Source: Massospora cicadina
Lineage: Eukaryota; Entomophthoromycota; Entomophthoromycetes; Entomophthorales; Entomophthoraceae
NCBI GenBank assembly: GCA_022478985.1
Contig: JAKSZP010009314.1
Location: 62,001-126,000, forward strand
Direction of reading: 5' to 3'
Length of the DNA: 64,000 nt
The notes beneath the pieces are model-generated. The model saw only the letters and a list, made by a program, of their open reading frames with translations. It was not told the DNA's origin and ran no database searches. Of the stretch, positions 44,704 through 55,417 are shown piece after piece; position 1 is the stretch's first letter; each line of letters starts with the position of its first letter. The translations under genes and the position numbers were made by a program.

Positions 44704-44747
44704 CCATTAATCAACTACTAAAAACTCAAAATCTCCAGTCACCTGCT

Positions 44748-46260
44748 ATGTCTCATAAAGCCTGCATTGCCGGGGAATCTTCACAAAGCACTGAATTAGC
44801 TGAATATTTGAAATCAAACTCAATTTACCGCAGTGCTTAAGAAACAGGATGGACTTCTTTTAAAAATAAATGCCATTATGCATCAGCTCAATAGCCTAAA
44901 GTCAAATGCAAATTCTGGGACAACAAAACAAGGAACTCTCCAATCACTTGGATGCCACCAACAAGCGACTGCATTGTGCGGAGCAAAAATTGACCAGTAC
45001 CTCCCAGCCCTTTCATTGGGAAGAGGAAGGATGACAAGGTTGGGTACAATATGATGAGGAATATGACGCTGGTCAGAGCTACTACACCCAGGATGGTAGC
45101 TCTGGATATGAGTATGAGTCAAAGCGCTAATTCCCTTAAGTGATGGCATTAATACCCACAGCAGAAGGCCACACTACCTCCAAAGCAGCTGACATCCCAA
45201 CTTCCGCTGGACCAGCTTCTCATTGAGAAATTTTTAGGATCTTGACCCATTTTTCATTATGCCCCAAAAAGTCGCATCTATGAATGGGACGAGGAGGCCA
45301 ATATCAAGAAACTGCCTCCATTTGATTGAAATGGGAATATCCATGGCTTCTTCATTCAGTTTGAATTTGCAGCAGAAGGCGCATATGATCGATGGAAAGC
45401 AAAACTGTTGATATCTGCCTTGGATGTTGGGAATGCCGATCAAGTCACCTGCTACCTCCCAAGCAGCTCCATTACCTACCAGGATGTAAAAGATACCGTG
45501 CTTCAACTGTTTAAGGACCTCAAAAATGTTGCAGCAAAAGGCGGAATTCTTGACAATCAGTTTCCACTGCAACAAGACCCTCATTGAGTTCGCTAATTGA
45601 TTTATGATGGAAGCTCACATGATGATTGGGACAGGATACTTAGCAGAAGCCAATGTATGCATTGCTATGACTTCCGCGGTAAAGCCATACTGTGAGCTCC
45701 ACATTGTCATTTCGCTGATTCTGGATGATAACGTTCCCCTGCTCAAAATTGTACAATTTTTGCGCCGCATATCCCCTAACCTTTCACCACCAAATATGGA
45801 ACGGAAAAACACTTCTTTCACTATACCCTCTTATTTGGGGGAATATGCTCGTCCAGCCCACGTTCTGCTTAACAACCCCCAGCTTTACTATATTTCTGTG
45901 CCTCGTCCTCAGCCAAATTTATCCTCAACAGTTTGACTACCACTCTGAGGGCGTTTACAAAAATTGTCAGCAACCTAAATACTGACCTGGACCTAGTTAC
46001 ACTGAACACCAGCAATCTTCTTACCAGCCTGGCCCTGGTTATGCCAACCGTCCCCAAACTTTCTGACCTAAACCCTCTTATGAAAATCAAGGATACAGCT
46101 CTTACGGGGTCAGTTGCTATGAATGCGGTCACCCTGGCCACTTGGCATGAAGCTGCCCCAACCGTCATGTGCACTATGTGCAACAAGATCAATACTAGGG
46201 CAAAGATTGGGCTGAGTAGAGATGGGACTCTATACCTCCACAATCCCAACCCCAAACATC
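44748..46260 (+). pseudogene. LTR-7 Gag with CCHC knuckle
   Basis: ATG at 44748 (MSHKACIAGESSQ, like LTR-5 MSHSGC). Capsid part LPPFD-stop-NGNIHGFF (45309-45350), then RWKAKLLISALDVGNADQVT (45393-45450) and YQDVKDTVLQLF. A 110-codon open piece from 45604. Knuckle CYECGHPGHLA-stop-SC near 46108-46152, one stop inside. Best-preserved capsid in the window. Confidence 0.87.
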
Positions 46261-46419
46261 CCTGAAGCAAAAGTAGTGTATCCCTCAGAAGTCCCTCAGT
46301 ATGATGATAGAATTTTGTACCAGCAGCCAGTTGGAGGAGTGAATGTAGTGACATGAGCTCAAGCCAAGGCTGCAGAGGATGAAGGATCACAGGAGCAACC
46401 AAAGCTGTACACCCGCTAA

Positions 46420-46960
46420 ATGCGTGATCAAGATTCCTTGGACAAGCAGGATTTTGTCACATATTTTCCAACTCTAAAAGGAGTAAACGATGCCCTTCCA
46501 GTAGATTCCATTGTTAAAGGATACCTCAAAGTTGGTGATGGGATAATGAGTTTTCTTGAAAAGAGAGATCCCATAACTGTTCTTATATTAAACATTCAAT
46601 AATTTTCTTATTCTGAGAGTACATACTGTGAAATTTTTGTAGTGAAAATTAGAGTTCACGCTATAATAGATACAGGCACTCTAGTCAGCATAGTTTCCAC
46701 TAAGTTGATGGCAAAGTTGACGGAAAAACTTGATGTGAATTATTGAATGGTGTACAGGACTGGCGGAGCAGAAGGCACTATCTCTGAGGAGCGTACAGTG
46801 CGCTACCTTTGCAGCTTGGGTCCATTGTTGTTGTAGCTCCGGTGATTGTGCTACCAAACAAAAATTATGACTGCTAATTTGAACTGCTTTCCTGAGACAT
46901 TTTAGAGCTGTCATTGATATGATGGAGGAAACCCTTGCCATTTTGGGACAGCGGAATCCA
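46420..46960 (+). pseudogene. LTR-7 linker and aspartic protease
   Basis: Linker GDGIMSFLEKRDPI matches LTR-5. The protease starts VHAIIDTGTLVSIVSTKLMA (46650-46710) with DTG intact, then TGGAEGTISEE and LGSIVVVAPVIVLPNKNYD. Frameshifts near 46790 and 46870. Confidence 0.85.
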
Positions 46961-47110
46961 ATTTACTTTACCTCTGGTGGAGTGCCAAAGGATCCGGTGC
47001 ACATGGGCCATATCAGCCTTGAATATTTATGATGGGGTGATTCCAGTTTGCCATCATCGCTGAAAAGCAAGCCTCGGCCCCTTCCCCAGCATATATATGA
47101 ATACCAAGGG

Positions 47111-47372
47111 CTATCTATCCAAGCTTCAGGGACTATATCTATTCCTTCCAGACACCAAGTTCAAGTTAACATTGAGTTAGAAGTGGAAGTGCCTGCTGGG
47201 CTTTATGGGGAGGTCATTGGGCCCTATAATCAAACATGGCGTGAGCCTCATGTGGCTCCAGGGATTATAACCTAGTGCATGGAGAAATAAAGGTTTTGTT
47301 AGCAAACCTCTAAAGAAAACTAATGCAAATATGCCAACAGAAATATTTGCGTATTTACACTTGACTCCAATC
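47111..47372 (+). pseudogene. LTR-7 dUTPase-like segment
   Basis: YEYQGLSIQASGTISIPSRH, then VEVPAGLYGEVIGPYNQTWR, PHVAPGIIT, a stop, CHGEIKVLLANL in a shifted frame, and FAYLHLTPI. Collinear with the LTR-5 segment and close to it in sequence. Confidence 0.6.
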
Positions 47373-47379
47373 AAGGAAG

Positions 47380-48440
47380 TCCTTCAGGTCCATGAGTTCA
47401 GTTTGTTAAATGAATTTGGCCTACCAGTCGAGTTTCTAGCTAGCGTAATGGAAGTGGTACCACGGAATAACTTAATAGGGCTATTGCAAGAACAAAAAGA
47501 CCAATTGATAGCTTTATTTCAGAAGTACAAGGAGATTTTTGCTGTTGAAATCATGATTTAGGATGTGCTTGGGGGAGGTCCATAAATTGGACACAGGAAA
47601 TAATCCCATATAAGGTCTCAGACAATCCACTAATCAAGGGTAGTGGAAGAAGTTGTCATTGAGTAAATTGAAAAGTTTCTGGAGCAAGGAATGCTCAAAC
47701 CATCCAAGAGTCTGTGGGCTTCGCCCATTCTGATTTTAAAAAAGAAGGATGGCACCAACCATGTAGTAATAACTACTGGAAGCTCAATAGTATTACAAAA
47801 AAGGACTCATATCCCTTGCTATGGATCAACGATGCTTTGGATCAGTTATGGGGAGCCCATGACTTCTCGGCAATGGACTTGATATCAGGTCACTAGAAAA
47901 TCAAGGTACTCATGGTGGAACAGGAGAAATGCGCCGTAATCACATCCAAAGGCTTTTTCAACCGACCTGTATGCCCCAAGGGCTGTGTAACGCCCTGGCT
48001 ACGTTCCAACGAGCCATGGACACTATCCTTGGTGATCTGAAGCTGTCATGTGTCCCCATATACCTTGACAATATTAATGTTTTCTCTCGAACTTTTATTA
48101 GAGTAACTTGATCATCTAGAAGCGGTATTCCGCCAACTTGCTGAGGTTAAAATTAAAATAATCCTTGAAAATGTAACTTCTTCAAAGATCGGTTGGAATA
48201 CCTGGTGTTTGGTGGTAGACTCCAAGGGGCTGAAACCACAGCTGGCCAAGGCGGAGGCCATCTGAAAAATTACTACACCTAATAGTATATGTGACATACA
48301 GGTACTTTTGGGAATGGTTGGTTACTACTGACGCTTCATCCCAACTTCAGCTGTATTGAGGGACCGTTTTTTGAGTTGTTAAAGAAGGATGCTGCATCTA
48401 AATGGATGGAATGTCATCAATATGTCTTTGGAACACTTTG
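47380..48440 (+). pseudogene. LTR-7 reverse transcriptase
   Basis: LIALFQKYKEIFAVE (47505-47549), FLEQGMLKPSKSLWASPILI, LKKKDGTNHVVI, DFSAMDLISGH (motif A), CNALATFQRAMDTILGDLKL (47990-48045). The box YLDNINVFS near 48061 has the second Asp changed to Asn, again in a CpG context. GMVGYY near 48312. Stops throughout. Confidence 0.9.
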
Positions 48441-48469
48441 AATGGCGCTGACCAGTACACTGGTGCTAT

Positions 48470-48870
48470 TCCATCCAAACTTCAATAGGTAGTTTGTTTT
48501 TCAGATGGATGCGTCCCTTTCACTGTTGGGGCGGTACTTTCTCAAAAAGTGATGAGGGAGAGGAGAATCATGTTGCACACTGCAGTTGAAGTCTCGACTG
48601 CCATGAGCATAATTATACCATGACTGAGTGGGAGTGCCTAGAGGAGAACTACGTGTATAAGCAATTTAGAGTCTATTTGCATGGGGTAAAGTTCAAAGCT
48701 GTAATGGATCACGCGTTGTTACATTGGTTGCATAACCTCAAAGAGCCTGAAGGGCGTTTAGCTCAATGGGCTCTTAAGCTTCAGTCTTACAACTTCGTGA
48801 TCCTTCACTGCCAAGGATCTAAGCATCCAAACGCCAACTGTTTATCTTTATTCTCAACCATTTCCATGAT
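48470..48870 (+). pseudogene. LTR-7 RNase H
   Basis: MDASLS region near 48505, NYTMTEWECL (48609-48640), FRVYLHGVKFKAVMDHALLH, then KEPEGRLAQWALKLQSYNFV and HPNANCLSLF (48823-48855). The second half (48620 onward) is open. Confidence 0.88.
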
Positions 48871-50085
48871 GACGGATCTCAGAGATGTGATGTATGAGAA
48901 GATGTTCAGTGGAAAATATGATGACAAACTTCCTCAAGTGATTAAAGCGTTAAACAAGATGCAAGCAAATACCTTCCAATGGAATGGAGAACTATATAAA
49001 CGGATTGGCAATTCTAAAGTGAATTTCCCATAACCCTCAGCATGGTCAGAAATTATTATGAGCGCCCACAAAGCAGTTGGACATGGTGGTGTGTGCAAAA
49101 CAATGGAGTTTTTGCACCCTCGTTATTATTGAAAAGCATGAATTTCACAAGCTTAAAACCATTTCCTGTTGCCACCAGTGCCAAGTTTAAAAGCCATTCC
49201 GCCAGAAGACCTTTTACTGGTTAGTGAAACCACATTTTGCTTAGCATACAATTTCCCTGGATGTCGTTGGGCCTATGACAATAGGAGCCAACCGGTGTGA
49301 GTACTTTCTGCTGGCTATTGACCACTTGACCAGGTGGGTTGAAGCACGGATGATACAGGTTCTGAGGGCAGTCACAGTGGCCAAGTTTGTAATGGAATGT
49401 ATTATCCAGCGACATGGTTGCCCTCAGTTCATACTTACCAATAATGAAACTAACTTCACCTCACACATTTTCCCAGATTGAATGAGCTCGTGGGCATCCA
49501 TGAGGTTTTAATGACTCCATATCACCTCAAGTTCAACGGAATGGTCTTTTTGGGTTAATTGGACGCTGGTGGACATTCTTAGGAAGCTTGTAACTGATAG
49601 ACCCTCTGATTGGAGTTCCCTCCTGTCTACTGCCATCTTTTCTTACAATATCAGCTACTATTCTGCTATTGGGAAGAACCCTTTCAACTGTTATACAGAT
49701 GGCACCCAAATCTTTTGGCATTGCTTTATTAATGCGTAAAAGATACTGGTGGAATGGATCCTAACCATCACAAGACAAATATAGCTGACACATTGATCAA
49801 GTTGCAAACGGAAGTATACTCATTTATTTTGGCCAGAAAGATTAGAAATCAGGCTGCCAATCAGGTATAAAATAGTGGGTTGACCCAATTCCAAGAAGTT
49901 GAGATGATTTTGTTTCACGACCAGCACAGGTTTTGGTGGAAACACAATCTGGCCAACATCTGGGTTGGTTTGTTCAAAAAAATCGAGATAACCGTTGTTA
50001 ATGCATATACCAACAAAGACCCAGCAAGTGGTCAAATTATTTGAGCACACACAAAATTTCTCCAAGTGTATAAACAATAGGAGGC
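48871..50085 (+). pseudogene. LTR-7 integrase
   Basis: Zinc region SAHKAVGHGGVCKTMEFL (49058-49115), ISLDVVGPMTIGANRCEYFL (49249-49310), AIDHLTRWVEARMIQ, LTNNETNFTS with a decayed second Asp near 49433, and a glutamate region broken near 49540. YNISYYSAIGKNPFN at 49645. C-terminal VEMILFHDQHRFWWKHNLAN and WVGLFKKIE. No chromodomain. Confidence 0.87.
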
Positions 50086-50099
50086 TTTATCGTCCAGTC

Positions 50100-50114
50100 A
50101 AAGGGGAGGGGTTA
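50100..50114 (+). other. LTR-7 polypurine tract
   Basis: AAAGGGGAGGGGTTA directly before the 3' LTR. Confidence 0.78.
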
Positions 50115-50655
50115 TGTCAATATTCTGATATGATTGAATGATAAGCCCTGGAGAATTATGACATAGTGGTGAAAATCTGCTGACTAGGATGATATCGAAA
50201 AGTGTTTGAGCGCCTTGAGATGAGCGATATTGGATTATAACAGGTTGTTATTGAATAGCCTCCAAATAAAGCAATAAGGCAACGTTGACATTTGATGAAT
50301 ATTATTTAGCTCGCCTCAAATTAGGGCTATAAAGAATTAAAAAAACAGCTGAAACCAATGAGATTGGGTAATAGAATAGCCTAAGCTATGAGAATGGTGT
50401 TGTCCATAGCCGCTGATATATAAGTGATATGAGCGATTGAAAGAGGAAGTTATTTAGTAGTAGAGATTGAGCGTAATACCAAAGAGTTGCTGTAGTTATA
50501 AAAAAAAGTGTTGTTGAGTCAATTGCTCATATTTTCTTATGTTTTCAGTCTGTTAGGAGGACCAACGATACCCACATCATCTGTCTGTTACTCAGTGGGT
50601 TTGGCCTATGTGACCCTTATGACAGATCCCAATGGTACTGCCCAAATTTATTACA
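50115..50655 (+). repeat. LTR-7 3' LTR
   Basis: 541 bp, TGTCAATATTC to TTATTACA. Parallel to the 5' LTR throughout, including GAGCGCCTTGA and TTGACATTTGATGAATATTA. Confidence 0.93.
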
Positions 50656-50660
50656 CTCAG

Positions 50661-51300
50661 TTTAAGTATAATAATGGTATGCATGCGTCCACGGGCTTTT
50701 CACTGTATAAGGCTACCTTGGGGTATAACTTTTTGCTTTTGGTGGATTTATGCCTTTGAACGGAGGTGCTGGCTGCAACTTACCATTCTCAGCACATTTG
50801 CACCACGCAGTCCTTGATTTGGGAGCACTTGACTAAGGCAATTTATATTATAAGCATTTTGCAGATTGAAAACGTCTAAGCACATGAAATACAGGTAGTT
50901 TCACACGTTATTTTTGACACGTGCTACTTGTGTATACAGGTGCCCTTATGCAAATTCACATCTAAGCGATAAGGCCCTCACTTGGTGGATGAAGACTTGG
51001 GAAATGGCACTTTTCGCTTGAGATTTACAGACCATTGGAAGCAACATCTTGTCTTCCATGTCTTTCAGCTGTCTCCATTAAAAGGGTTATTTCCAGTAAA
51101 CTCAGAGCCAAATGTGATCAAGGGTGGTGAGAAGCTGAAATTGAGTGCATCCTGGCTTCCCTTCACTTGCACTACTCCATTCAATATCTAAAGCATGTAA
51201 AGGCTATTTAGCCTATAAAAATTGTTGAGTCAGTAGTAGAGACTTGCCAACTGTTCAGAGTTTGGTAAGGCTTTCCATACTACCTACCCCGATGCCCCCA
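50661..51300 (+). pseudogene. LTR-6 integrase end and decayed chromodomain
   Basis: Resumes YNNGMHASTGFSLYKATLGY (50668-50730). The GP(Y/F) module reads EDLGNGTFRLRFTDHWKQHL and FHVFQLSPLKGLFPV (50990-51100). At 51172-51240, across a frameshift, LKHVKGYLAYKNC fits the chromodomain core (YLVKWKGY..YENSW). So LTR-6 is a chromovirus too, with its chromodomain in ruins. Confidence 0.75.
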
Positions 51301-51384
51301 TCCTCCCCCAAAAATTGCTATTCTGAAGGCACATAAGAATGTGGCTTACGCCCAATTCCCCAGTGTCAGCGCCCCCCCCCCCAT

Positions 51385-51401
51385 GCAAAAGGGAAGGGTA
51401 A
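51385..51401 (+). other. LTR-6 polypurine tract
   Basis: GCAAAAGGGAAGGGTAA directly before the 3' LTR. An 11-C run lies just upstream (51372-51382). Confidence 0.72.
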
Positions 51402-52562
51402 TCTAAGTCTGGGGGAGCGCCCCCTCCATTTGGATTGGTAAAAGTTCCTGTTCCCATCCAAGAAGGGTCCCAGAAGGCAGGCGGCCCCCTCATCTCCCAG
51501 GGCGACCTCTCCCATGTGGTGGATGAACAGTGGTTCACGGCCAACCCTTTAAGGAATCCGCTTCCAACCCCATCCTTTACTTCCTGAGAATTGATATAGC
51601 AAATTGAGGGGATCTGTATAAATTGAGTGAAGAGTTGGCATCTGCATGGGACAAAAAGGCTGAATGCAATTAATAGCAAATATTCCCTGGTTTTAATAGT
51701 TGACAATCCAAAACCATTGGCAACAAAGTCTTATGGGAGTATACTTTTGCAAATAAAGCATTTAGTGTCAAATCTTCAGCAAACTTGCTGATGTCATCAA
51801 GCCATTGGGAAGTGTAGCTTTCAGTTCAAAACCCATACTGAGAACATCAGAATCTTCATCTGATATTTCCCTCTTTGTCAAACAAACGCTGGTTCAATTT
51901 GGTGTGAGCGGGTTGGGCGCCACAAATCCATTCTCAGCCTCTTGGGACCGCCCCTACGTGACATGGCCTTAGAAGATTTCCACTTCCCATTAAGCAATAC
52001 GCTATCACTCCAATTAGTGGAACCACAGAAAATCCACAACTTGGGCGTCCATGAACAAACTGACAGCAACTCAGCCCACTACCATTAATTTAAAGTTGAT
52101 TTAAATTAACTTGCTTTTCTTCTCCCCATCACTCGAAGTTTGCCAGGTTAGGTCAAATCTTGAGGGCCCCAAGCTTAAGTTTTCCCAAGCTATTTCCCAA
52201 ATTGATCGTCTATTTAAATATTTGTAATACACTAAGAAAATTGACGGTCAATTTTCTATTTATAAGTTCAATTAAAATTCCTGTGCTTTGTATTTAATTT
52301 TTTATGATGAAATACAAAACACCAATTTCAATCCCACTCATCTCAAAACCCATACTTGCAGGCCCTGAGGTCATGACATACTGGCTCGTTGCCCAGTTGC
52401 TATTTACAATGGCAGCCTACTGGCACTCACTGGTTAATTCCCTCACAACCCATTTTAATGTCATTCAAGCATCAGCGCTCCTGGCATTTAAGCTTGCCTT
52501 TTGGGTGCTTTGGCATCCACACTGGCAGACTGGTCTAACCTTTATCTGACGCTTTAATGACA
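51402..52562 (+). repeat. LTR-6 3' LTR
   Basis: 1161 bp, from TCTAAGTCTGGG (first TG decayed to TC) to AATGACA, followed by TCAAG. Lacks R1 and the inverted repeat seen in the 5' copy. Confidence 0.92.
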
Positions 52563-52567
52563 TCAAG

Positions 52568-53075
52568 GAGTGGATTTGAGATGGTGGACACTAAGAATCT
52601 TCACCTCAAGATAATATGTCGGAATTAGCTTTCAAAAGGCAGGCCCATTTCCTATTTCCAAAGTCCTAGACAATGGCGCTTTCCACTTGGAATCTACCCC
52701 CTCATTAGAAAATTTTGATCTCATTTCATGATTTCTCGTCATCTCCTTTGAAGGCTAGAAACTTGTGGAGGTTGAGTCCATCATGGTGTAGGGAGCCCCT
52801 TAATGAGGTAGAAACGATCTTGATTCCAGGAGGGTTAAATGGAAAGTGCACTACCTAATGTCATGGAAGGGTATCTGGAGTATGAGAATAGCTAGGTCAT
52901 TTCCAAGGACTGTACAAACTGTCAGGAGTTTCTTGCGGAATTTCACAAGGAGATTTAAATTCTATAGCAACTGACCCAACCAAGTTAGCTACCCTAACTG
53001 CCATCAAAATTCTGACCTCTCACAAAAATTATGCCCTGGAAAAAGCACCAGAAGGTGGAGTTAGCCCTATCAGTC
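52568..53075 (+). pseudogene. LTR-2 integrase C-terminus and chromodomain
   Basis: Across frames: DTKNLHLKIICRN (expected 'LDTKNL' after GD-V), PFPISKVLDNGAFHLE (GP-Y/F-like), LPPSLENF-type, then a chromodomain WKVHYLMSWKGYLEYENS (about 52840-52895) and QEFLAEFHKEI. It completes the LTR-2 integrase interrupted at 39450. Polypurine tract TCAAGGAAAGGGTAA at 53074-53088. Confidence 0.8.
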
Positions 53076-53088
53076 AAGGAAAGGGTAA

Positions 53089-53971
53089 TGTAACGCCTCA
53101 AGTGTCATCCATTAAGATGGAAGGAGTTTTACACCCCTTTAAACCAAAAAAGATTCAAATCCCAAGGATGTCCCTCTCAACCAGATCTCGGACCTAGGGT
53201 ATAACCTAGATGAGAGATTGGTGGCCGCTGCCCTCCCTGTTTGCCACATGCTGCTCTCACTTCCCCCAACCCCAAATCCATATTAGTATCAAAATATACA
53301 AGTTTTATTTTATAAAAAAATTAAGCATCTTTGTGAAGATGGTAGGGGAATTCATAAGACCCACACCATATTCCCCACTCTTTACCTCAACTGGTAGTTC
53401 AACCTGAAGTTAATATGAAAGGAGGAAACTTACTTATAAGATGAAATTCTATCAAAGATTAAAAAGAAAAGGACAAAAATGGGATCAAACCCAACACCAT
53501 TTTTAAATCAAAAATGTGAATTTGGCATCTGGAAGTCAGGACTTCAACCTGAGAATAGCTTAGAAACCTCAGTTATTACTATTAAAGCGAAATCAGGGGA
53601 TTGAATCCATTATTTAACAGATTTAAAAAAAAAACTGGGCCCTATCATGATTGGACTGAGTATCTAGTCCCCCTTTCCACCAAATAGCCCATCACCCTGC
53701 TAATGGTGGGTTGTTGGTTTATCTTCCTTTTCTCTTACTATATTAGATCATTAAAAATTTCTCATTTTGAAGCTGTATCACTTGGTTTATTTTATAAAAA
53801 ATGACATATGAGCAATAATTGTTTGGTTGGAGCATGGCCAAACCCTTTCTAAAGCGATAACCCATAATTCCCTGAAACCAGCGGTGACTTGTGGACCTTG
53901 GCTTCCCCTATGGGTATTGGCTTACTCACGCCAAAAGCCAGGTCATTCCTTGGCACGCTGAGTTCTTAACA
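53089..53971 (+). repeat. LTR-2 3' LTR
   Basis: 883 bp, TGTAACGCCTC to TTCTTAACA, followed by ATTGG. Matches 12988-13874 end to end. The ends lie 40 kb apart because of nested insertions. Confidence 0.9.
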
Positions 53972-53976
53972 ATTGG

Positions 53977-55417
53977 TTTTAAGTGACTCTGAAATATCAA
54001 CCAGAAACCTGAAACTCCCTTTACCACCACATAACACTCTGCTCACAAGGGTATCAATTCATATATGCCTTATCAATCATCTTAGACTATAGGTCCTCTG
54101 CCAACATTGTCACTAAGAAATTACTGCTCAATATTGGCTATGAAGATATTCTCCAAAGCTACCTTGTTTTCCTAATGTCTGGTTGTTCCCAACAGCCCTG
54201 GTATGCAGGTATCTCAATTACCAGTTGTGATTTCTGGCAAAATGAGGCCCATCAATGACATTGTTTATGGGAGATTACTCCCTAATGCTACTTTTGCGTT
54301 AAGCCCTTAAAAATTTGGGATGATTGCAAACTATGAACATAATCAGTGGTACATCCAAACTGATCAGGGGATAAAAAAGCTGCTCATTAAATACACCCAC
54401 ACCCCAGAGGCCCAGTACTAAACACCTGTTAAACTCACCTCTTACCTATGCACTTAATAATATCAACAAAACAAAGATTCTGATCATCTTCAGAATCATG
54501 AGAACAAAGTGTTACCCCAATTAGCCCATAACTACAAAGATGATTAAACAAGATGAAGATTCAACCCTTTATCTATATATTATCACTAGTGGTGCCCAAA
54601 AAATAAAGAAGGATCCGCCATGCATCTTTTTTTAATGAGCCAAATAAAGGGAATATTAAAAATAAAAGAATTCCTAATATAGCCCCTAAGTTATCAGCCT
54701 AGGAAGCCATATTAGATGGCTAGGAAGCTTAGGGGAAACTTTTTTCCAGCGCCCTCTTTAGATGGCAGACCATGGCAGATGGCATAGAAGTGGGGTCATC
54801 AGCGGGTTCAATCCTTATCTAACTGTGGAAACATCACATTGACATCAGTAACTCCAAATCAATTACCTGAAGTCCCTATAAACCACCTCTAGCTCATGAA
54901 CAGTTAGTGAAACCAAAATTAAAAAGAGACTAGCTAGTGGTCTTTGAAGCCCCTCTCAATTGCCTTGGACTTCTCCAGTAGTTGTGGTGCTCAAGAAGAA
55001 CGCCTACTTACCTCCGCTAATTTCAGACCACCTCAGTGTCATAAGGGGAACCCAAGTACTTACTCTTTTGAATTTACCCTGGATACTACCAACTGGGTTG
55101 TCTGAAGAATCAATTAGGTAAGCCATGTTTTCCACCTGTCATGCCTACCAAGTTTTTGGCAATTAACCCTGATAATCTATATATTTTTATTTAAATTTAA
55201 AAATTAGATCATTTCTATTATCTAGCAATTATAAAACCACTCTTTACTGACCTAACTTGAATAAAAAACCTAATAGATTTCTTAGGATAAGTAAAAAAAC
55301 TTTCATATGATGAACAGCTTAAAGCCCTCAAAAATTCACCAGGGAAGACTTGGCTTTAATTTTCTGTGACATTCAACCCCAAATGTCTAAACATCGCATA
55401 AAGAGATGTAGGGGGAG
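53977..55417 (+). pseudogene. Outer gypsy-like remnant E: protease and RT/RNase H fragments
   Basis: KGINSYMPYQS then DYRSSANIVTKKLLLNIGYE (54085-54150) looks like a retropepsin with DTG ruined to DYRS. NATFALSP and FGMIANYEHNQWYIQTDQGI follow (54290-54375). After R2, VVFEAPLNC and VVVLKKN near 54935-55005 resemble the start of RT. LKALKNSPGKTWL near 55320-55355 may be the RT end. A large part of RT is missing. This is the sequence into which LTR-2 and perhaps LTR-1 inserted. Confidence 0.5.
54575..54806 (-). mobile_element. R2: truncated retroposon, minus strand
   Basis: 232-bp insert in remnant E with a ~15-bp imperfect TSD: TTCAACCCTTTATCT (54560-54574) and TTCAATCCTTATCT (54807-54820). 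It shares with R1 CCGCCATGCATCTTT-like sequence, CCTAATATAGCCCCTAAGT and GGAAACTTTTTTC. The 3' tail (left edge) is AT-rich instead of pure A. Confidence 0.82.

Larger units (their letters stand above)
44136..50655 (+). mobile_element. LTR-7: Ty3/gypsy element inside LTR-6 integrase
   Basis: LTRs 44136-44682 (547 bp) and 50115-50655 (541 bp), TG to CA. Flanks CTTAA (44131-44135) and CTCAG (50656-50660) differ by two transitions. The LTR-6 integrase continues across as ADDLPLT then QFKYNNGMHASTGFSLYKAT. Internal order as in LTR-5, to which it is closely related: PBS, gag with CCHC, protease, dUTPase-like segment, RT, RNase H, integrase. Confidence 0.94.
39451..52562 (+). mobile_element. LTR-6: chromovirus with long LTRs, carrying R1 and LTR-7
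   Basis: LTRs 39451-40946 and 51402-52562 (1178 and 1161 bp without the R1 insert). They are bounded by an exact TSD TCAAG (39446-39450, 52563-52567). Protease, RT, RNase H, integrase and a decayed chromodomain lie inside, in order. LTR-7 sits in the integrase and R1 in the 5' LTR. Own length is about 6.27 kb. It splits the LTR-2 integrase. Confidence 0.93.
12988..53971 (+). mobile_element. LTR-2: chromovirus host of the nested stack
   Basis: LTRs 12988-13874 and 53089-53971 (887 and 883 bp) align over their whole length, with 5-bp flanks CTTGG (12983-12987) and ATTGG (53972-53976). Removing LTR-3, LTR-4 and LTR-6 and their TSDs leaves about 4.46 kb of internal sequence in the right order: gag region, protease, RT, RNase H, linker, integrase, chromodomain. 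The reading continues across each removed insertion. The RNase H to integrase linker, for example, resumes as GPELVTVFPPEMII. Own length is about 6.2 kb, normal for the family. Confidence 0.9.

Noticed and set aside
45869..46402. 177-codon open frame on the minus strand
   Set aside because: Antisense to LTR-7 gag and its knuckle. No family resemblance.
54801..54820. GGTTCAATCC, a tRNA T-loop-like motif
   Set aside because: No cloverleaf around it. It is part of the R2 target-site duplication.
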